43,261 bases of DNA from Evansella caseinilytica (GCF_900107275.1 NZ_FNPI01000028.1:1-43261); one strand, 5' to 3'; numbered from the stretch's first letter, positions 7,770-16,142 are shown. Translations and numbers: made by a program. Notes: generated by a model not told the origin, from the sequence alone.

Positions 7770-8243
7770 ATGTATTCACAATCAGGCTATCCATATTCAC
7801 CTTACGCAGGGTACGGCTATGCCGGCGGCGGTTATCCCGCCTCGACAGCGGCAGGTTATACACCAGGAGCGCAGATGCCTGCTCCTCCCGGATTTACCCA
7901 GCAGTTTCAGCCGCAGGTTCCTCCGCCGGACGTTCCGGGGATGCTGCCGCTTGAACAATCGTATATTGAAAATATCCTGCGGTTAAATCGCGGGAAGGTT
8001 GGCACCTTTTATATGACGTTTGAAAATAACGAGCGCTGGAACGCAAAAGTATTTAAAGGGATCGTGGAAGCGGCCGGCCGGGATCACATTATTCTCAGTG
8101 ATCCGCAAACGGGAAAACGATACTTACTACTGATGGTCAATCTTGACTATGCGACATTCGACGAAGAATTAGACTATGATTATCCGTATCCGGGAATGGA
8201 AGCAGCGCAATCGCCGGAGCTGTCCACTTATTCACCGCGGTAA
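7770..8243 (+). CDS. gerQ: Spore coat protein GerQ
   Basis: GerQ (YwdL) is an inner-coat protein required for CwlJ localisation and cross-linked by transglutaminase in B. subtilis. The 157-residue protein has a Tyr/Gly/Pro-rich N-terminus (residues 1-55, with repeated YP, GY and PP motifs). A conserved C-terminal domain starts at LPLEQSYIENILRLNRGKVGTFYMTFENN and contains FKGIVEAAGRDHIILSDPQTGKRYLL. AGAGGAG precedes the ATG. It lies 140 bp after cwlJ in the same direction, probably as one sporulation unit. The leader between them shows no convincing promoter. Confidence 0.95.
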   Translation: MYSQSGYPYSPYAGYGYAGGGYPASTAAGYTPGAQMPAPPGFTQQFQPQVPPPDVPGMLPLEQSYIENILRLNRGKVGTFYMTFENNERWNAKVFKGIVEAAGRDHIILSDPQTGKRYLLLMVNLDYATFDEELDYDYPYPGMEAAQSPELSTYSPR

Positions 8244-8495
8244 GGTCCATTTCTTCGCAGCAAAGGCGATCCGCGGCGCATAAAAACAAGCCCATTTTAC
8301 TTACGGATGAATGAACTTTTTTGAAATTGCCTCCAATACCATCGCGGCTGCAACACAAGGCCGCTTTAAAAGCTTGTGGATGTTTCAAAGAGATCCAGAG
8401 CGATTCTTTTGAAGCATCCCCCTCGAAGAAGAATGATGATGCCGTACAAGCAGTGCGAAAACAGATGGAGATGGAAAGAACAGAAAATTGTGCTC

Positions 8496-8533
8496 GGAGG
8501 GGGCCAATCTCATGCAGGCACCCTCCTCCTGTC
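8496..8533. terminator. Hairpin between gerQ and ywdK
   Basis: GGAGGGGGCC pairs with GGCACCCTCC (8496-8526) and lies between the convergent gerQ and ywdK genes. It may serve either. The rest of 8244-8495 shows no gene. Confidence 0.5.
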
Positions 8534-8903
8534 ATTTGATCGCTGCCATCAGCAGCATCGCCCAGCCGGCGAGAAAAGCCACTCCGCCAATCGGCGTAAT
8601 CGCTCCCAAAACAGATATTCCCGTGATGCTTAAGGCATACAGGCTTCCGGAAAAAAGCACGATGCCAATAAAAAAAGCCCAGCCGGCTCCGTTCAATAAC
8701 CCGGTTGCTCCGGAATAGTGTATCAGAATGGCAACAGCGATGATTGCCAGCGTATGAACCATCTGATACTGAACCGCTGTCTGATACGTTTCCAAGTATC
8801 CCCCCGCTTCCAGCCGCGGCTTTAAAGCATGAGCACCAAAGGCACCAAGAGCGACAAACAAAAAGCCGTTAATACTGCCTAATATGAAAAACAATTTTGC
8901 CAT
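8532..8903 (-). CDS. ywdK: DUF423 membrane protein YwdK
   Basis: This 123-residue hydrophobic protein of the DUF423 family has four predicted membrane segments: about residues 2-25 (with SINGFLFVALGAFGAHALKP, the family signature), 45-65, 72-92 and 97-120. AGGAGGATGAC precedes the ATG. Its function is unknown. It keeps its B. subtilis neighbours gerQ (ywdL) and, further on, ywdI, which supports the name. Confidence 0.9.
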   Translation of the reverse strand: MAKLFFILGSINGFLFVALGAFGAHALKPRLEAGGYLETYQTAVQYQMVHTLAIIAVAILIHYSGATGLLNGAGWAFFIGIVLFSGSLYALSITGISVLGAITPIGGVAFLAGWAMLLMAAIK

Positions 8904-8980
8904 TTGTCATCCTCCTTTGTTCAGAAATGATCTGAACAAAGGATATCATATGTTATCGGCAACCACCAAAGTGTTTGCAT

Positions 8981-9298
8981 TTAACGGTTTCGTACATAAA
9001 CCTTCAATGCTGTTTCCATTTGCTCCGCTTCCTCGCGGGATTCTGTATGGATGACGATATGATCGCCATTGACTTCCATATTTACATGTTTGAATCCTTG
9101 GGTATGCAAAAAATCCACCACTGCGGATGCATCCTCTTTCGGCAAAAACATCGTATGATCTCCCACATACTCCTCATTGACATAAATTTGATAGCGGTCA
9201 TCATTTAATTTCACATCATAATCTTCACCAAACTCCTCGTTTAAAAAAAACAACGGCAACCCGAATGTAAATCCGGTTGTGGACCCATAATAATTCAT
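8981..9298 (-). CDS. Conserved-looking small protein of unknown function
   Basis: I do not recognise this 105-residue protein. It begins MNYYGSTTGFTFGLPLFFLNEEFGEDYDV and is acidic. It alternates short beta-like stretches with charged residues (DDRYQIYVNEEYVGDHTMFL, HVNMEVNGDHIVIHTESREEAEQM), so a small alpha/beta fold is likely, with no signal peptide or membrane span. A strong AAGGAGGG lies 7 bases before the ATG, which argues that it is a real gene. It is transcribed like ywdK and lies upstream of it, possibly in the same transcript. Confidence 0.75.
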   Translation of the reverse strand: MNYYGSTTGFTFGLPLFFLNEEFGEDYDVKLNDDRYQIYVNEEYVGDHTMFLPKEDASAVVDFLHTQGFKHVNMEVNGDHIVIHTESREEAEQMETALKVYVRNR

Positions 9299-9350
9299 CG
9301 CTCATCCCTCCTTGACCTTATTTTTCCCCGCATTGAAAAAAGCATGTATA

Positions 9351-9390
9351 AGTGTTTGTTCAAAAAGGGGGACATAACAGTGGCAAAAAG
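9351..9390 (+). repeat. Truncated family A repeat (A7)
   Basis: TTGTTCAAAAAGGGGGACATAACAGTGGCAAAAAG matches the left 33 or so bases of family A (GTTCAAAAAGGAGGACACAACAGCGGCAAGAAG), after which similarity stops. It lies immediately upstream of the GNAT gene promoter. Confidence 0.55.
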
Positions 9391-9404
9391 TATTTGCAAA
9401 CCCT

Positions 9405-9434
9405 TTGCAACGGGAACAGGTTTTCCACTATAAT
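9405..9434 (+). promoter_or_regulatory. SigA promoter of the GNAT gene
   Basis: TTGCAA (9405-9410) and TATAAT (9429-9434) are separated by 18 bp, 35 bp before the chosen start codon. Confidence 0.6.
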
Positions 9435-9468
9435 CAGGGTAAAAACACCGTATGAAAGGAGCATGGAC

Positions 9469-10095
9469 ATGCCTGCCAATATCACCGTCCGCTCTTATAC
9501 ACCGGACGATTTTGATAAGCTGATGACGATCCAAAGAGAAGCTTTTCCTCCCCCGTTTCCCGAAGCGCTTTGGTGGAATAAAGAGCAAATTACAGCGCAT
9601 GCGGCAACGTTCCGGGAAGGAGCGATGTACGCCGAAGCAGATGGAGAGCCGGCGGGTTCTGCCACTTCATTGCTTGTCCATTTTGACGGAGAGGCCCACA
9701 CTTGGGAAGAAGTGGCAGACAATGGGTATATTCGCCGCAGTCACCGTCCGGACGGTGACACATTGTACGGCATCGACTTATGCGTTCGGCCGAAATTCCG
9801 CGGTCGCGGTATCGCCCATGCCCTGTATGACGCGCGCAAACAGCTCGTTATCGACTTACGCTTGAAGCGTTACGTTGCCGGCTGCCGTATCCCGAATTTC
9901 CACAAGCACGCCGGGCAAATGTCTGTTGAAACTTATGTGGATAAAGTGGTAGATGGAGAAATAAATGATCTCGTCTTATCCTTTATGCTTCGCCAGGGAC
10001 TAGTGGTCAAGCAAATTATGCCGCACTATTTGGACGATGATGAATCCCTCGATTACGCGGTGATCGTGGAATGGAAAAATCCCCGGCTTGCCTAA
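9469..10095 (+). CDS. GNAT family N-acetyltransferase
   Basis: This 208-residue protein should transfer an acetyl group from acetyl-CoA to an amine. The acetyl-CoA pyrophosphate loop is PKFRGRGIAHALYDARK (about residues 110-126), preceded by the beta strand LYGIDLCV. The C-terminal block (GCRIPNFHKHAGQMSVETYV...LSFMLRQGLVVKQIMPHYLDDDESLDYAVIVEWKNP) matches what I recall of the N-terminal half of fused GNAT/carbon-nitrogen hydrolase proteins and of YkwB-type stand-alone enzymes. Here the hydrolase half is absent and the frame ends cleanly before a strong terminator. Of two nearby ATG codons, the second is chosen since AAAGGAG is 7 bases upstream of it. The substrate is unknown. Confidence 0.85.
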   Translation: MPANITVRSYTPDDFDKLMTIQREAFPPPFPEALWWNKEQITAHAATFREGAMYAEADGEPAGSATSLLVHFDGEAHTWEEVADNGYIRRSHRPDGDTLYGIDLCVRPKFRGRGIAHALYDARKQLVIDLRLKRYVAGCRIPNFHKHAGQMSVETYVDKVVDGEINDLVLSFMLRQGLVVKQIMPHYLDDDESLDYAVIVEWKNPRLA

Positions 10096-10108
10096 TTGTC
10101 ACAAAATT

Positions 10109-10161
10109 GTACGGGACCATGTCCCCGAAAAAATATTCGGGGACATGGTCCCGTACTTTTT
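10109..10161. terminator. Strong bidirectional terminator/repeat hairpin
   Basis: A perfect 21-bp stem (GTACGGGACCATGTCCCCGAA at 10109-10129 with its complement at 10136-10156) is followed by TTTTT. It ends both the GNAT gene and the converging ywdI. Its GGGACC/GGTCCC arms and the nearby ACAAAATTGT recall the hairpin at 28011-28074 and a fragment at 30340-30372, so it is probably one copy of a dispersed hairpin family. Confidence 0.88.
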
Positions 10162-10459
10162 AAAAGTCGAGCAGGCTGTCGCTTTCACGGTCCTCATCGT
10201 CATCATACGGAGACAGCGTTTCCTTCGGTTTCGTTTGTCCCATGACGTCCTCCACCGCGGCATATTTTACCGTCGTTGGTCTCTTGCCTCGCCCCGCTCC
10301 TGCATCAGCACCAGACGACAGAAGCAGGTCGCAATACGCCTTGATCGCTGCCGCCGGCTCGCGATAGCCCTCTGTATCAGGAGTCTCTTCCACCGTTTTC
10401 TTCAGCTTGGCCACTTCTTCTTCCATTTTCGCAATAACTGTCTTCGCGGGAATATTCAA
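10160..10459 (-). CDS. ywdI: YwdI family protein (DUF5327)
   Basis: This 99-residue soluble protein of unknown function has an N-terminal helical part (MNIPAKTVIAKMEEEVAKLKKTVEE), then AAAIKAYCDLLLSS, and an acidic tail (SPYDDDEDRESDSLLDF). It follows the YwdI pattern seen in B. subtilis (MN-SNAAVIQKMEQEL...A--AVKLLCELLL). The start is taken as TTG, 8 bases after AAGGAG; a GTG nine bases further upstream overlaps the ribosome binding site. It lies 40 bp after the oligopeptidase gene and is probably transcribed with it. Confidence 0.8.
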   Translation of the reverse strand: MNIPAKTVIAKMEEEVAKLKKTVEETPDTEGYREPAAAIKAYCDLLLSSGADAGAGRGKRPTTVKYAAVEDVMGQTKPKETLSPYDDDEDRESDSLLDF

Positions 10460-10499
10460 CAGCGTCACTCCTTATCACTACTTTTTCCGGCCTGCCTGC

Positions 10500-12281
10500 T
10501 TACTGCTCAGCAAGCTTGATGAATTCATCAATATCCGCCTTCACAAGGTCAATCGCCTTTTGCCAAAACTCAGGCTTCGTTAAATCCACACGCAAATGTT
10601 TTTGCGCCAATTGTTCGACTTCCATGCGTCCAGTGTCCCGCAACAATGCGATGTATTTGTCTTCAAAAGCCGTTCCTTCCTCTGCTGCCTGAGCATAGAT
10701 TCCCATGCTGAACAAGTAGCCGAACGTATACGGGAAGTTGTAGAACGGAACACCGGTAATATGAAAATGAAGCTTCGATGCCCAAAAATGCGGCGAATAT
10801 GTAGCCAATTCACCGCAGTACGCTTCCTTCTGGGCTTCCAGCATCAGCTCGTTTAACCGCTGCACACTGACGAGACCTTTCTTGCGCTCCTCATAAAAAC
10901 GGGTTTCAAAAAGAAAGCGCGCGTGAATATTCATGAAGAAAGCAATGCTGCGATTGAGCTTGTCGTCCAGCAGTTGAATTTTCGCTTCCTTTGTCTGCGC
11001 CTGCTTCACCGCTGCATCCGCTACGATCATTTCCGCAAATGTGGATGCCGTCTCCGCCACATTCATTGCGTAGCGCTGTGACAGCTGCGGGAGATCGTTC
11101 ATTACGTATTGATGATAAGCGTGACCTAATTCATGCGCCAACGTGGAAACATTCGACGCAGTACCGTCATAGGTCATAAAAATCCGCGACTGCTGTCTTA
11201 TTGGAAAGCTTGTGCAAAATCCCCCCGGACGTTTACCGGGACGACTTTCCGCCTCGATCCAGCGCTCCTCAAAAGCCATTCGGGCAAAGGAGGCCATCTT
11301 CGGGCTGAAGGAAGCAAACTGCTCCACGATCATTTCCGCCGCCTCATCAAAGCTGACTTCCTCCACATTTTCGGAAAGCGGCGCAGTAATATCCACCATA
11401 TCGAGGCGTTCCAAGCCAAGATATGCTGCTTTTCGCTGCATATACACAACGAAATCCGGTTTGTTGTTCACGATGGTTTCCCACATGACATTCAACGTTT
11501 CTTCCTTCATCCGGTTGATGTCAAGCGGCTCCTTTAACACATTATCCCAGCCGCGTGCCTCATAAGTTTGCAGTCGGAATCCTGCCAGATGGTTGAGCGT
11601 GTTGGCAAACAGCTCCGCTTCTTTTTCCCACGCCTTCTCATATTGCGCGAAGGCATGCTGACGGGCGGCGCGATTTTTGTCATTCATTTTGTTTGCGGCC
11701 TGTCCGACGGAATAAGTATTGATCTGCCCGTTTTCTTCTATTTCCACTTTCATCCGGCCGACGATCGTATTATAAAAATCTCCCCATGCATGATACCCGT
11801 CAACCGCCAACTTCTGAACCAGCTTTTCCTGCTCTCCGGAAAGCCTTTCCTTTGCCTGCTGCCGCCGTTCATTCAAGTTAAACAGGACAGCCTTCATTTC
11901 CTCCTGCTTCGTGAACTGCTCCCACTGCTTTTCGTCAAACGCCAGCAGCTGTTCGTCTATCGAGGTCATGCTGGAAGCATACAACGAAGATAAACGTTTC
12001 ACGTTGCCAGTCAGTAATTTTGCCGCTTCGTCAGTCGTATCCTGTGAAGTCAGACAACTGATAAACGCTCCCACTTCCCGCACTTTCATACCGATTTCCT
12101 GCGCACGCACAACATATCCCGCCCATGCGGCTACATCTTTATCCGCCGCTACATCCAGCTCGCTTTGAAACGCCCTCAGCTCCGAGTCCAGCCCGGTTAA
12201 AAAAGTTTGCAGTTGTTCCGAACTGCTTCCGCCTGAAAAAATAACATCCAGATCCCATACTTGACTGTATTTGCTCGCCAT
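10500..12281 (-). CDS. M3 family oligoendopeptidase (PepF-type zinc metallopeptidase)
   Basis: This 593-residue cytosolic peptidase should cut short peptides. It carries the zinc motif HELGHAYH at residues 383-390 (HEXXH with His383, Glu384 and His387), with the third ligand expected in AMNVAETASTFAEMIV just downstream. The C-terminal substrate-binding block (HFHITGVPFYNFPYTFGYLFSMGIYAQA) is complete. The length is typical of the family. The ATG directly abuts the stop codon of the upstream gene, and GAGGAG lies within the end of that gene, so translation is coupled. In B. subtilis the relative YjbG is near the PepF group; the physiological substrate here is not known. Confidence 0.93.
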   Translation of the reverse strand: MASKYSQVWDLDVIFSGGSSSEQLQTFLTGLDSELRAFQSELDVAADKDVAAWAGYVVRAQEIGMKVREVGAFISCLTSQDTTDEAAKLLTGNVKRLSSLYASSMTSIDEQLLAFDEKQWEQFTKQEEMKAVLFNLNERRQQAKERLSGEQEKLVQKLAVDGYHAWGDFYNTIVGRMKVEIEENGQINTYSVGQAANKMNDKNRAARQHAFAQYEKAWEKEAELFANTLNHLAGFRLQTYEARGWDNVLKEPLDINRMKEETLNVMWETIVNNKPDFVVYMQRKAAYLGLERLDMVDITAPLSENVEEVSFDEAAEMIVEQFASFSPKMASFARMAFEERWIEAESRPGKRPGGFCTSFPIRQQSRIFMTYDGTASNVSTLAHELGHAYHQYVMNDLPQLSQRYAMNVAETASTFAEMIVADAAVKQAQTKEAKIQLLDDKLNRSIAFFMNIHARFLFETRFYEERKKGLVSVQRLNELMLEAQKEAYCGELATYSPHFWASKLHFHITGVPFYNFPYTFGYLFSMGIYAQAAEEGTAFEDKYIALLRDTGRMEVEQLAQKHLRVDLTKPEFWQKAIDLVKADIDEFIKLAEQ

Positions 12282-12989
12282 TCATTCCATCTCCTCTTTT
12301 TGTTTTTTATCTGCATTTGTCATTAGCACTTTTGCCAGGTGGCGAATTTTATCTGATTCATAAATATGAACACCGCTGCTGTTCTCCTGAGCTGCAGCGC
12401 ACATCGTCAGCGCCACGTATTTTCCTTTTATCGGCCTGAATTTTTCATATGGTCCGATAAGGAGGGCGGATAGAGGTTTACTCATCCACAACGCCACTTT
12501 TTCCCCGAAGCGAAATTCCTGCCGTTTCCCTGTGAGAAGGGACGGGCGAAAAATATGGAGGGACCGGAAATCGAGCAACACCAGCGCTTCTTCCAGCTTT
12601 CCTTTTACGCGACTGTAAAAAAATCGTGACTCCCGATCGGCACCAATTGAGGAAATGATTAAAAACCGGGTTACTTTCTCCTTTTCCGCCAGGCTTGCCA
12701 TCTTTAAAGGATACGTATAGTCTACTTTCATAAATTTTTTTCTGCTTTTTGCTTTTTTCATTGTTGTTCCCAAGCAAACAAACACATCATCGATTCCTCG
12801 TAACAACTCCGCGTGATTTTCCAGCTGTTCAAAATCAACCACGCGTTCATCAATCCGCTCATGCTCCGCAAAGCTTGTCTCCCGGCGGGTGAGGATGCGG
12901 ATGGTATCGTAACAGCCGCTGCGAATAAGTTCCTGCACTAAATGATGACCAATTAAACCGGTGGCACCAGCAACCACTGCCTTTTTCAA
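12282..12989 (-). CDS. NAD(P)-binding oxidoreductase (HTATIP2/NmrA-like SDR)
   Basis: This 235-residue atypical short-chain dehydrogenase starts with the Rossmann motif KKAVVAGATGLIGHHLVQEL. Further family features are VFVCLGTTMKKAKSRKKFMKVDYTYPL, FLIISSIGADRESRFFYSRVKGKLEEAL (the YxxxK-like pair in FFYSRVKGKLE) and LHIFRPSLLTGKRQEFRFGEK, as in HTATIP2-type proteins. TTG is chosen as start because AGGAGGGAG lies 6 bases upstream; an upstream ATG has no ribosome binding site. The substrate is unknown. Its stop abuts the start of the oligopeptidase gene, so the two are one operon. Confidence 0.85.
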   Translation of the reverse strand: MKKAVVAGATGLIGHHLVQELIRSGCYDTIRILTRRETSFAEHERIDERVVDFEQLENHAELLRGIDDVFVCLGTTMKKAKSRKKFMKVDYTYPLKMASLAEKEKVTRFLIISSIGADRESRFFYSRVKGKLEEALVLLDFRSLHIFRPSLLTGKRQEFRFGEKVALWMSKPLSALLIGPYEKFRPIKGKYVALTMCAAAQENSSGVHIYESDKIRHLAKVLMTNADKKQKEEME

Positions 12990-13095
12990 GCTTCTCCCTC
13001 CTGTAAACTGACGGTAATTCATATTAATGTATCACGATTTTGTGCTGAAGCGTTAAAAAGTGGCAAATCATTGACATCTGATGCTTTCTTGGCAA

Positions 13096-13980
13096 TTAAC
13101 AACCATTCTCCTTGATGTAATACTTGTACAATGCGTGCGTGCCTGCGTTTTCCTCGCCGTTTTCCGCCAATTGCTCGTACAACTTTTTCGCCAGTGACAG
13201 CCCCGGCAACTCAAGTCCCAGCTCCTCTGCGGACTGAACAGCAATCCCCATATCCTTGATAAAGTGCTTGATATAAAAACCCGGTGCAAAGTTGCCGTCA
13301 ATAATTCGCGGGCCGAGATTGGTCAGCGCGAAACTGCCGGCTGCACCGGTTTCAATACTTTGCAGCACCTTTTTCTGATCGAGACCAGCTTTTTTGGCAT
13401 AAGCGAGCGCTTCACTTACTCCGAGAATTGTTCCGGCGACGGCGATCTGGTTCACCATTTTTGTGTATTGTCCCGCTCCGGCCGGCCCTTGAAGCTGGAT
13501 GTTTTTTCCCATGCGCTCAAAAACATTGTTAGTCGCCTGAAAAGCCGCTTCCTCCCCGCCGACCATAATCGATAAACGGGCTTCCTTCGCGCCGATATCG
13601 CCGCCGGAAACCGGGGCATCCAAGGCAAAAATGCCTTTTTTCGCAGCTTCCTCATTGATTTTTTTCGCCAACAGTGGCGTGGAAGTTGTCATGTCGATAA
13701 CATACGTGCCTCGACGGGCATGATTTATAATACCTGCTGTACCGAGGTACACTTCTTCCACATCATACGGAAAGCCAACCATGGTAATAACGACATCTGC
13801 CTTGGCGGCCAATTCAGCTACCGTATCGCACCAGCGGGCACCCTTATCCAGCAATTCGCCTGTTTTTTCCTTTGTCCGGTTATAGACGAGCAGCTGATGT
13901 CCTCCATTTAAAATATGCGTTGCCATGCTTTTCCCCATAACACCTGTACCAATAAAGCCTACGACTTGTTTCTTATCCAA
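13096..13980 (-). CDS. ykwC: Beta-hydroxyacid dehydrogenase family oxidoreductase YkwC
   Basis: This 294-residue NAD(P)-dependent enzyme belongs to the 3-hydroxyisobutyrate/tartronate semialdehyde reductase family. Visible are the nucleotide-binding GFIGTGVMGKSMATHI (residues 6-21), the substrate motif DAPVSGGDIGAKEARLSIMVGG, the catalytic lysine in GAGQYTKMVNQIA, and the C-terminal HFIKDMGIAVQSAEELG. It aligns throughout with B. subtilis YkwC. The start is TTG, with GGGAGGGAG six bases upstream; the in-frame extension upstream lacks any signal. The true substrate of YkwC is not established. Confidence 0.9.
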   Translation of the reverse strand: MDKKQVVGFIGTGVMGKSMATHILNGGHQLLVYNRTKEKTGELLDKGARWCDTVAELAAKADVVITMVGFPYDVEEVYLGTAGIINHARRGTYVIDMTTSTPLLAKKINEEAAKKGIFALDAPVSGGDIGAKEARLSIMVGGEEAAFQATNNVFERMGKNIQLQGPAGAGQYTKMVNQIAVAGTILGVSEALAYAKKAGLDQKKVLQSIETGAAGSFALTNLGPRIIDGNFAPGFYIKHFIKDMGIAVQSAEELGLELPGLSLAKKLYEQLAENGEENAGTHALYKYYIKENGC

Positions 13981-14119
13981 CGTACTCCCTCCCTGTCCCT
14001 GTCGGTAATGAACGAATTTTTTTACCTTCCTGCAAGTCAATTATTTGCGAAATGACCACTGGCTGCGGCTGAGGAAAAATCGTCTGCCCGGAGCGTTGCA
14101 ATGATATTTCCTTTTCCTG

Positions 14120-14950
14120 TTACACAAAATCGTCCGGGTTACGGCCAATCCGGCTGTCGCGGTTAAATCTGCTGATTTTCTCCATATCTTCGTCAGAAAG
14201 CTCGAAATCGAAAATATTTGCGTTCTCGGCTATTCGTGACGGCGTGGTCGATTTGGGAATCGTCACCACTTCATTCTGTAAGTCCCAGCGTAAAATAATC
14301 TGTGCAGGAGTTTTCTGATATTTTTCCGCAAGTTGAAGGAGTTCAGCATTGTCAAACATTCGTCCCTTCGTCAGCGGCGCCCAGGCCTCCAGTTGAATTC
14401 CCCGCTCTTTACAGTACTGATGCAGCTCCTTCTGCGTAAGCAGCGGATGATATTCCACCTGATTCACTGCCGGTTTTACTTGCACGTCTTTCAACAGCTC
14501 CTCGAGGTGATGGATGTGGAAATTACTAACGCCGATGGCACGGATGCTGCCTTCTTCATATAATCGCTCAAAAGCGCGCCACGTTTCTTTAAATTTTCCG
14601 GTTACCGGCCAATGGATAAGATACAGGTCCAGGTAGTTTACATTTAATTTTTTCCTGCTTTCTTCAAAAGCCCGAAGCGTTTCATCATAGCCTTGCTGAT
14701 CATTCCAGACCTTTGTCGTCAGAAAAATGCTCTCCCTAGGAACGCCTGACTCCTTCATCGCCTGTCCGACACCTTGTTCGTTTTCATAATACGATGCCGT
14801 ATCAATGCTCCGATAGCCCGTATCCAAAGCAGCCTTAACAGCATTGACCACTTCATCGCCTTCCTTTACTTTAAAGACACCGAAACCAAGCCACGGCATT
14901 TCCACGCCATTGTTCAACGTCACTGTCGATTCAATGGATAACGACTTCAT
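14120..14950 (-). CDS. Aldo/keto reductase
   Basis: This 276-residue NADPH-dependent carbonyl reductase has the TIM-barrel AKR fold. The catalytic tetrad is complete: Asp50 and Tyr55 (SIDTASYYENEQGVG), Lys80 (FLTTKVWND) and His113 (LIHWPV). The C-terminal coenzyme site (VVTIPKSTTPSRIAENANIFDFELSDEDM) is present. It resembles B. subtilis YvgN/YtbE, which reduce methylglyoxal and other aldehydes; the substrate here is inferred. It is read in the same direction as ykwC, 139 bp upstream of it. AAGGTGAG precedes the ATG. Confidence 0.93.
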   Translation of the reverse strand: MKSLSIESTVTLNNGVEMPWLGFGVFKVKEGDEVVNAVKAALDTGYRSIDTASYYENEQGVGQAMKESGVPRESIFLTTKVWNDQQGYDETLRAFEESRKKLNVNYLDLYLIHWPVTGKFKETWRAFERLYEEGSIRAIGVSNFHIHHLEELLKDVQVKPAVNQVEYHPLLTQKELHQYCKERGIQLEAWAPLTKGRMFDNAELLQLAEKYQKTPAQIILRWDLQNEVVTIPKSTTPSRIAENANIFDFELSDEDMEKISRFNRDSRIGRNPDDFV

Positions 14951-15009
14951 TTTTCCTCACCTTCCTACTTGAATATTACAGCGTCCTTTAGTGTCATCTT
15001 AGCAGGAAT

Positions 15010-15325
15010 TAGCCCTTGTTGGCAGTAATTTGCATAGCTTTGCAATCAAATTTGTCATTTTGCTTTTTTGGCTCCCATTCCGGGATGTATTGATCAATAA
15101 GCTGCGGATAACGCATTCAAAATTCGGCAACAATATGCATAGCGATTGTATCCGCCATCTCCCGCTATGATCTCGTGATGATCCGTCCGTTATTTAATTC
15201 AAGAAATACGCTGCTCCGTCAGCCGTTGCGGTCAATTGCAAAACATCGACAGTATAGCGTACCATCACTCTATTCCCTGCCACTTTCAAGTGGTCTTCTA
15301 AAATATGAGCGGTAGTTCCTGCTTT
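15010..15325 (-). pseudogene. Decayed gene of unknown family
   Basis: On the minus strand a coherent protein-like text can be read with two in-frame stops and one lost base. It runs GTTAHILEDHLKVAGNRVMV, then RYTVDVLQLTATADGAAYFL, a frameshift near 15200, then ELNNGRIITRS, a stop, REMADTIAMHIVAEF, a stop, and MRYPQLIDQYIPEWEPKK. I do not recognise the family. The sense character across the breaks is what supports a former gene of about 95 or more residues. It lies next to another decayed gene. Confidence 0.45.
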
Positions 15326-15489
15326 TTGAGTATATTAGTCCGTTGAAAAAACTCACGTAAAATGAGACGCTGTTCAGGGGACTAAATTCCTAAAAATGAA
15401 AACTTGTTTTTCATATACTTGGCCATCGGTACGGCTTGTGCAGCATTCCGTTTTCTTGTAAAAAACTGCTGTAATTCTTGTTCATACAT
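15318..15489 (-). pseudogene. Truncated DNA alkylation repair (AlkD-like) pseudogene
   Basis: The reading MYEQELQQFFTRKRNAAQAV-PMAKYMKNKFSFLGI, stop, SPEQRLILREFFQRTNILKK matches the N-terminus of AlkD-type HEAT-repeat DNA glycosylases (pattern PMARYMKNHFLFLGI-TPERR). A TAG at 15382-15384 replaces the expected Lys/Gln codon, and similarity ends at KKQELP, so at least 150 residues of the usual ~220-240 are missing. Together with the neighbouring fragment this looks like a deletion junction. Confidence 0.65.
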
Positions 15490-15622
15490 CGCTTTCAGTT
15501 CAAGTAATTTTTGGAAAATGCTTTTATAACACGTAAAAAAAAAGACAATGGGTTTGCTCATTGCCTCGGATTCTTACAGAAAGAAGCTAAGCAATCCTTT
15601 GAAAAAACATCATTACAACAAT

Positions 15623-15651
15623 TTGACACCATGGGCAATACGAACTATATT
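15623..15651 (+). promoter_or_regulatory. SigA promoter of the cheY-like gene
   Basis: TTGACA (15623-15628) and TATATT (15646-15651) are exactly 17 bp apart, about 58 bp before the start codon. No SigD (motility) promoter was seen. Confidence 0.7.
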
Positions 15652-15708
15652 GATTACGAAGACATCTATCATAGTTCTATTTACCTTATGACTTAAGGGG
15701 GAAACACA

Positions 15709-16068
15709 ATGGCTAAAATTTTGATTACGGACGATGCTGCGTTCATGAGACTAACACTGAAAAATATCATTGTCGAGGCTGGCTTCGAGGTGATTGGAGA
15801 AGCCGCGAACGGCCAGGAGGCTGTTCAGCTGTATGAAACGCATCGGCCCGATCTTGTGACAATGGATATTACAATGCCCGAAATGAACGGGATTGAAGCG
15901 CTTGAAAAAATAAAAGGAATTGATCCGAAGGCAAAAGTTATCATGTGCTCTGCCATGGGACAGCAAAGTATGGTTGTGGATGCGATTCAAAAAGGAGCCG
16001 TCGACTTCATCGTGAAGCCGTTTGATAAAACAAGAGTAAAAGAAGCGATCGAAAAAGCGATTTCGTAA
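15709..16068 (+). CDS. cheY: CheY-like single-domain response regulator
   Basis: This 119-residue receiver domain has no output domain. The phosphorylation pocket is complete: Asp8 and Asp9 (ITDDAAFMR), Asp53 (LVTMDITMPEMNG), Ser81 (IMCSAMGQQSMV) and Lys103 (IVKPFD). It is very similar to B. subtilis CheY (SAMGQQSMVIDAIQAGA), which signals to the flagellar switch. However, it stands alone, with decayed genes on one side and a fructokinase on the other rather than in a fla/che operon. AAGGGGG lies 8 bases before the ATG. It could be an extra CheY or a relocated one. Confidence 0.9.
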   Translation: MAKILITDDAAFMRLTLKNIIVEAGFEVIGEAANGQEAVQLYETHRPDLVTMDITMPEMNGIEALEKIKGIDPKAKVIMCSAMGQQSMVVDAIQKGAVDFIVKPFDKTRVKEAIEKAIS

Positions 16069-16142
16069 GTTCATGCAGAAAGAAAATGGACCGATGACGG
16101 GCCAAAGTTAAATCTTTAGGAAGAACGTGTAGGGGGTGTCTT

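Noticed and set aside
15511-15696. 61-codon frame upstream of cheY
   Set aside because: It contains the cheY promoter, has no ribosome binding site and no family resemblance.
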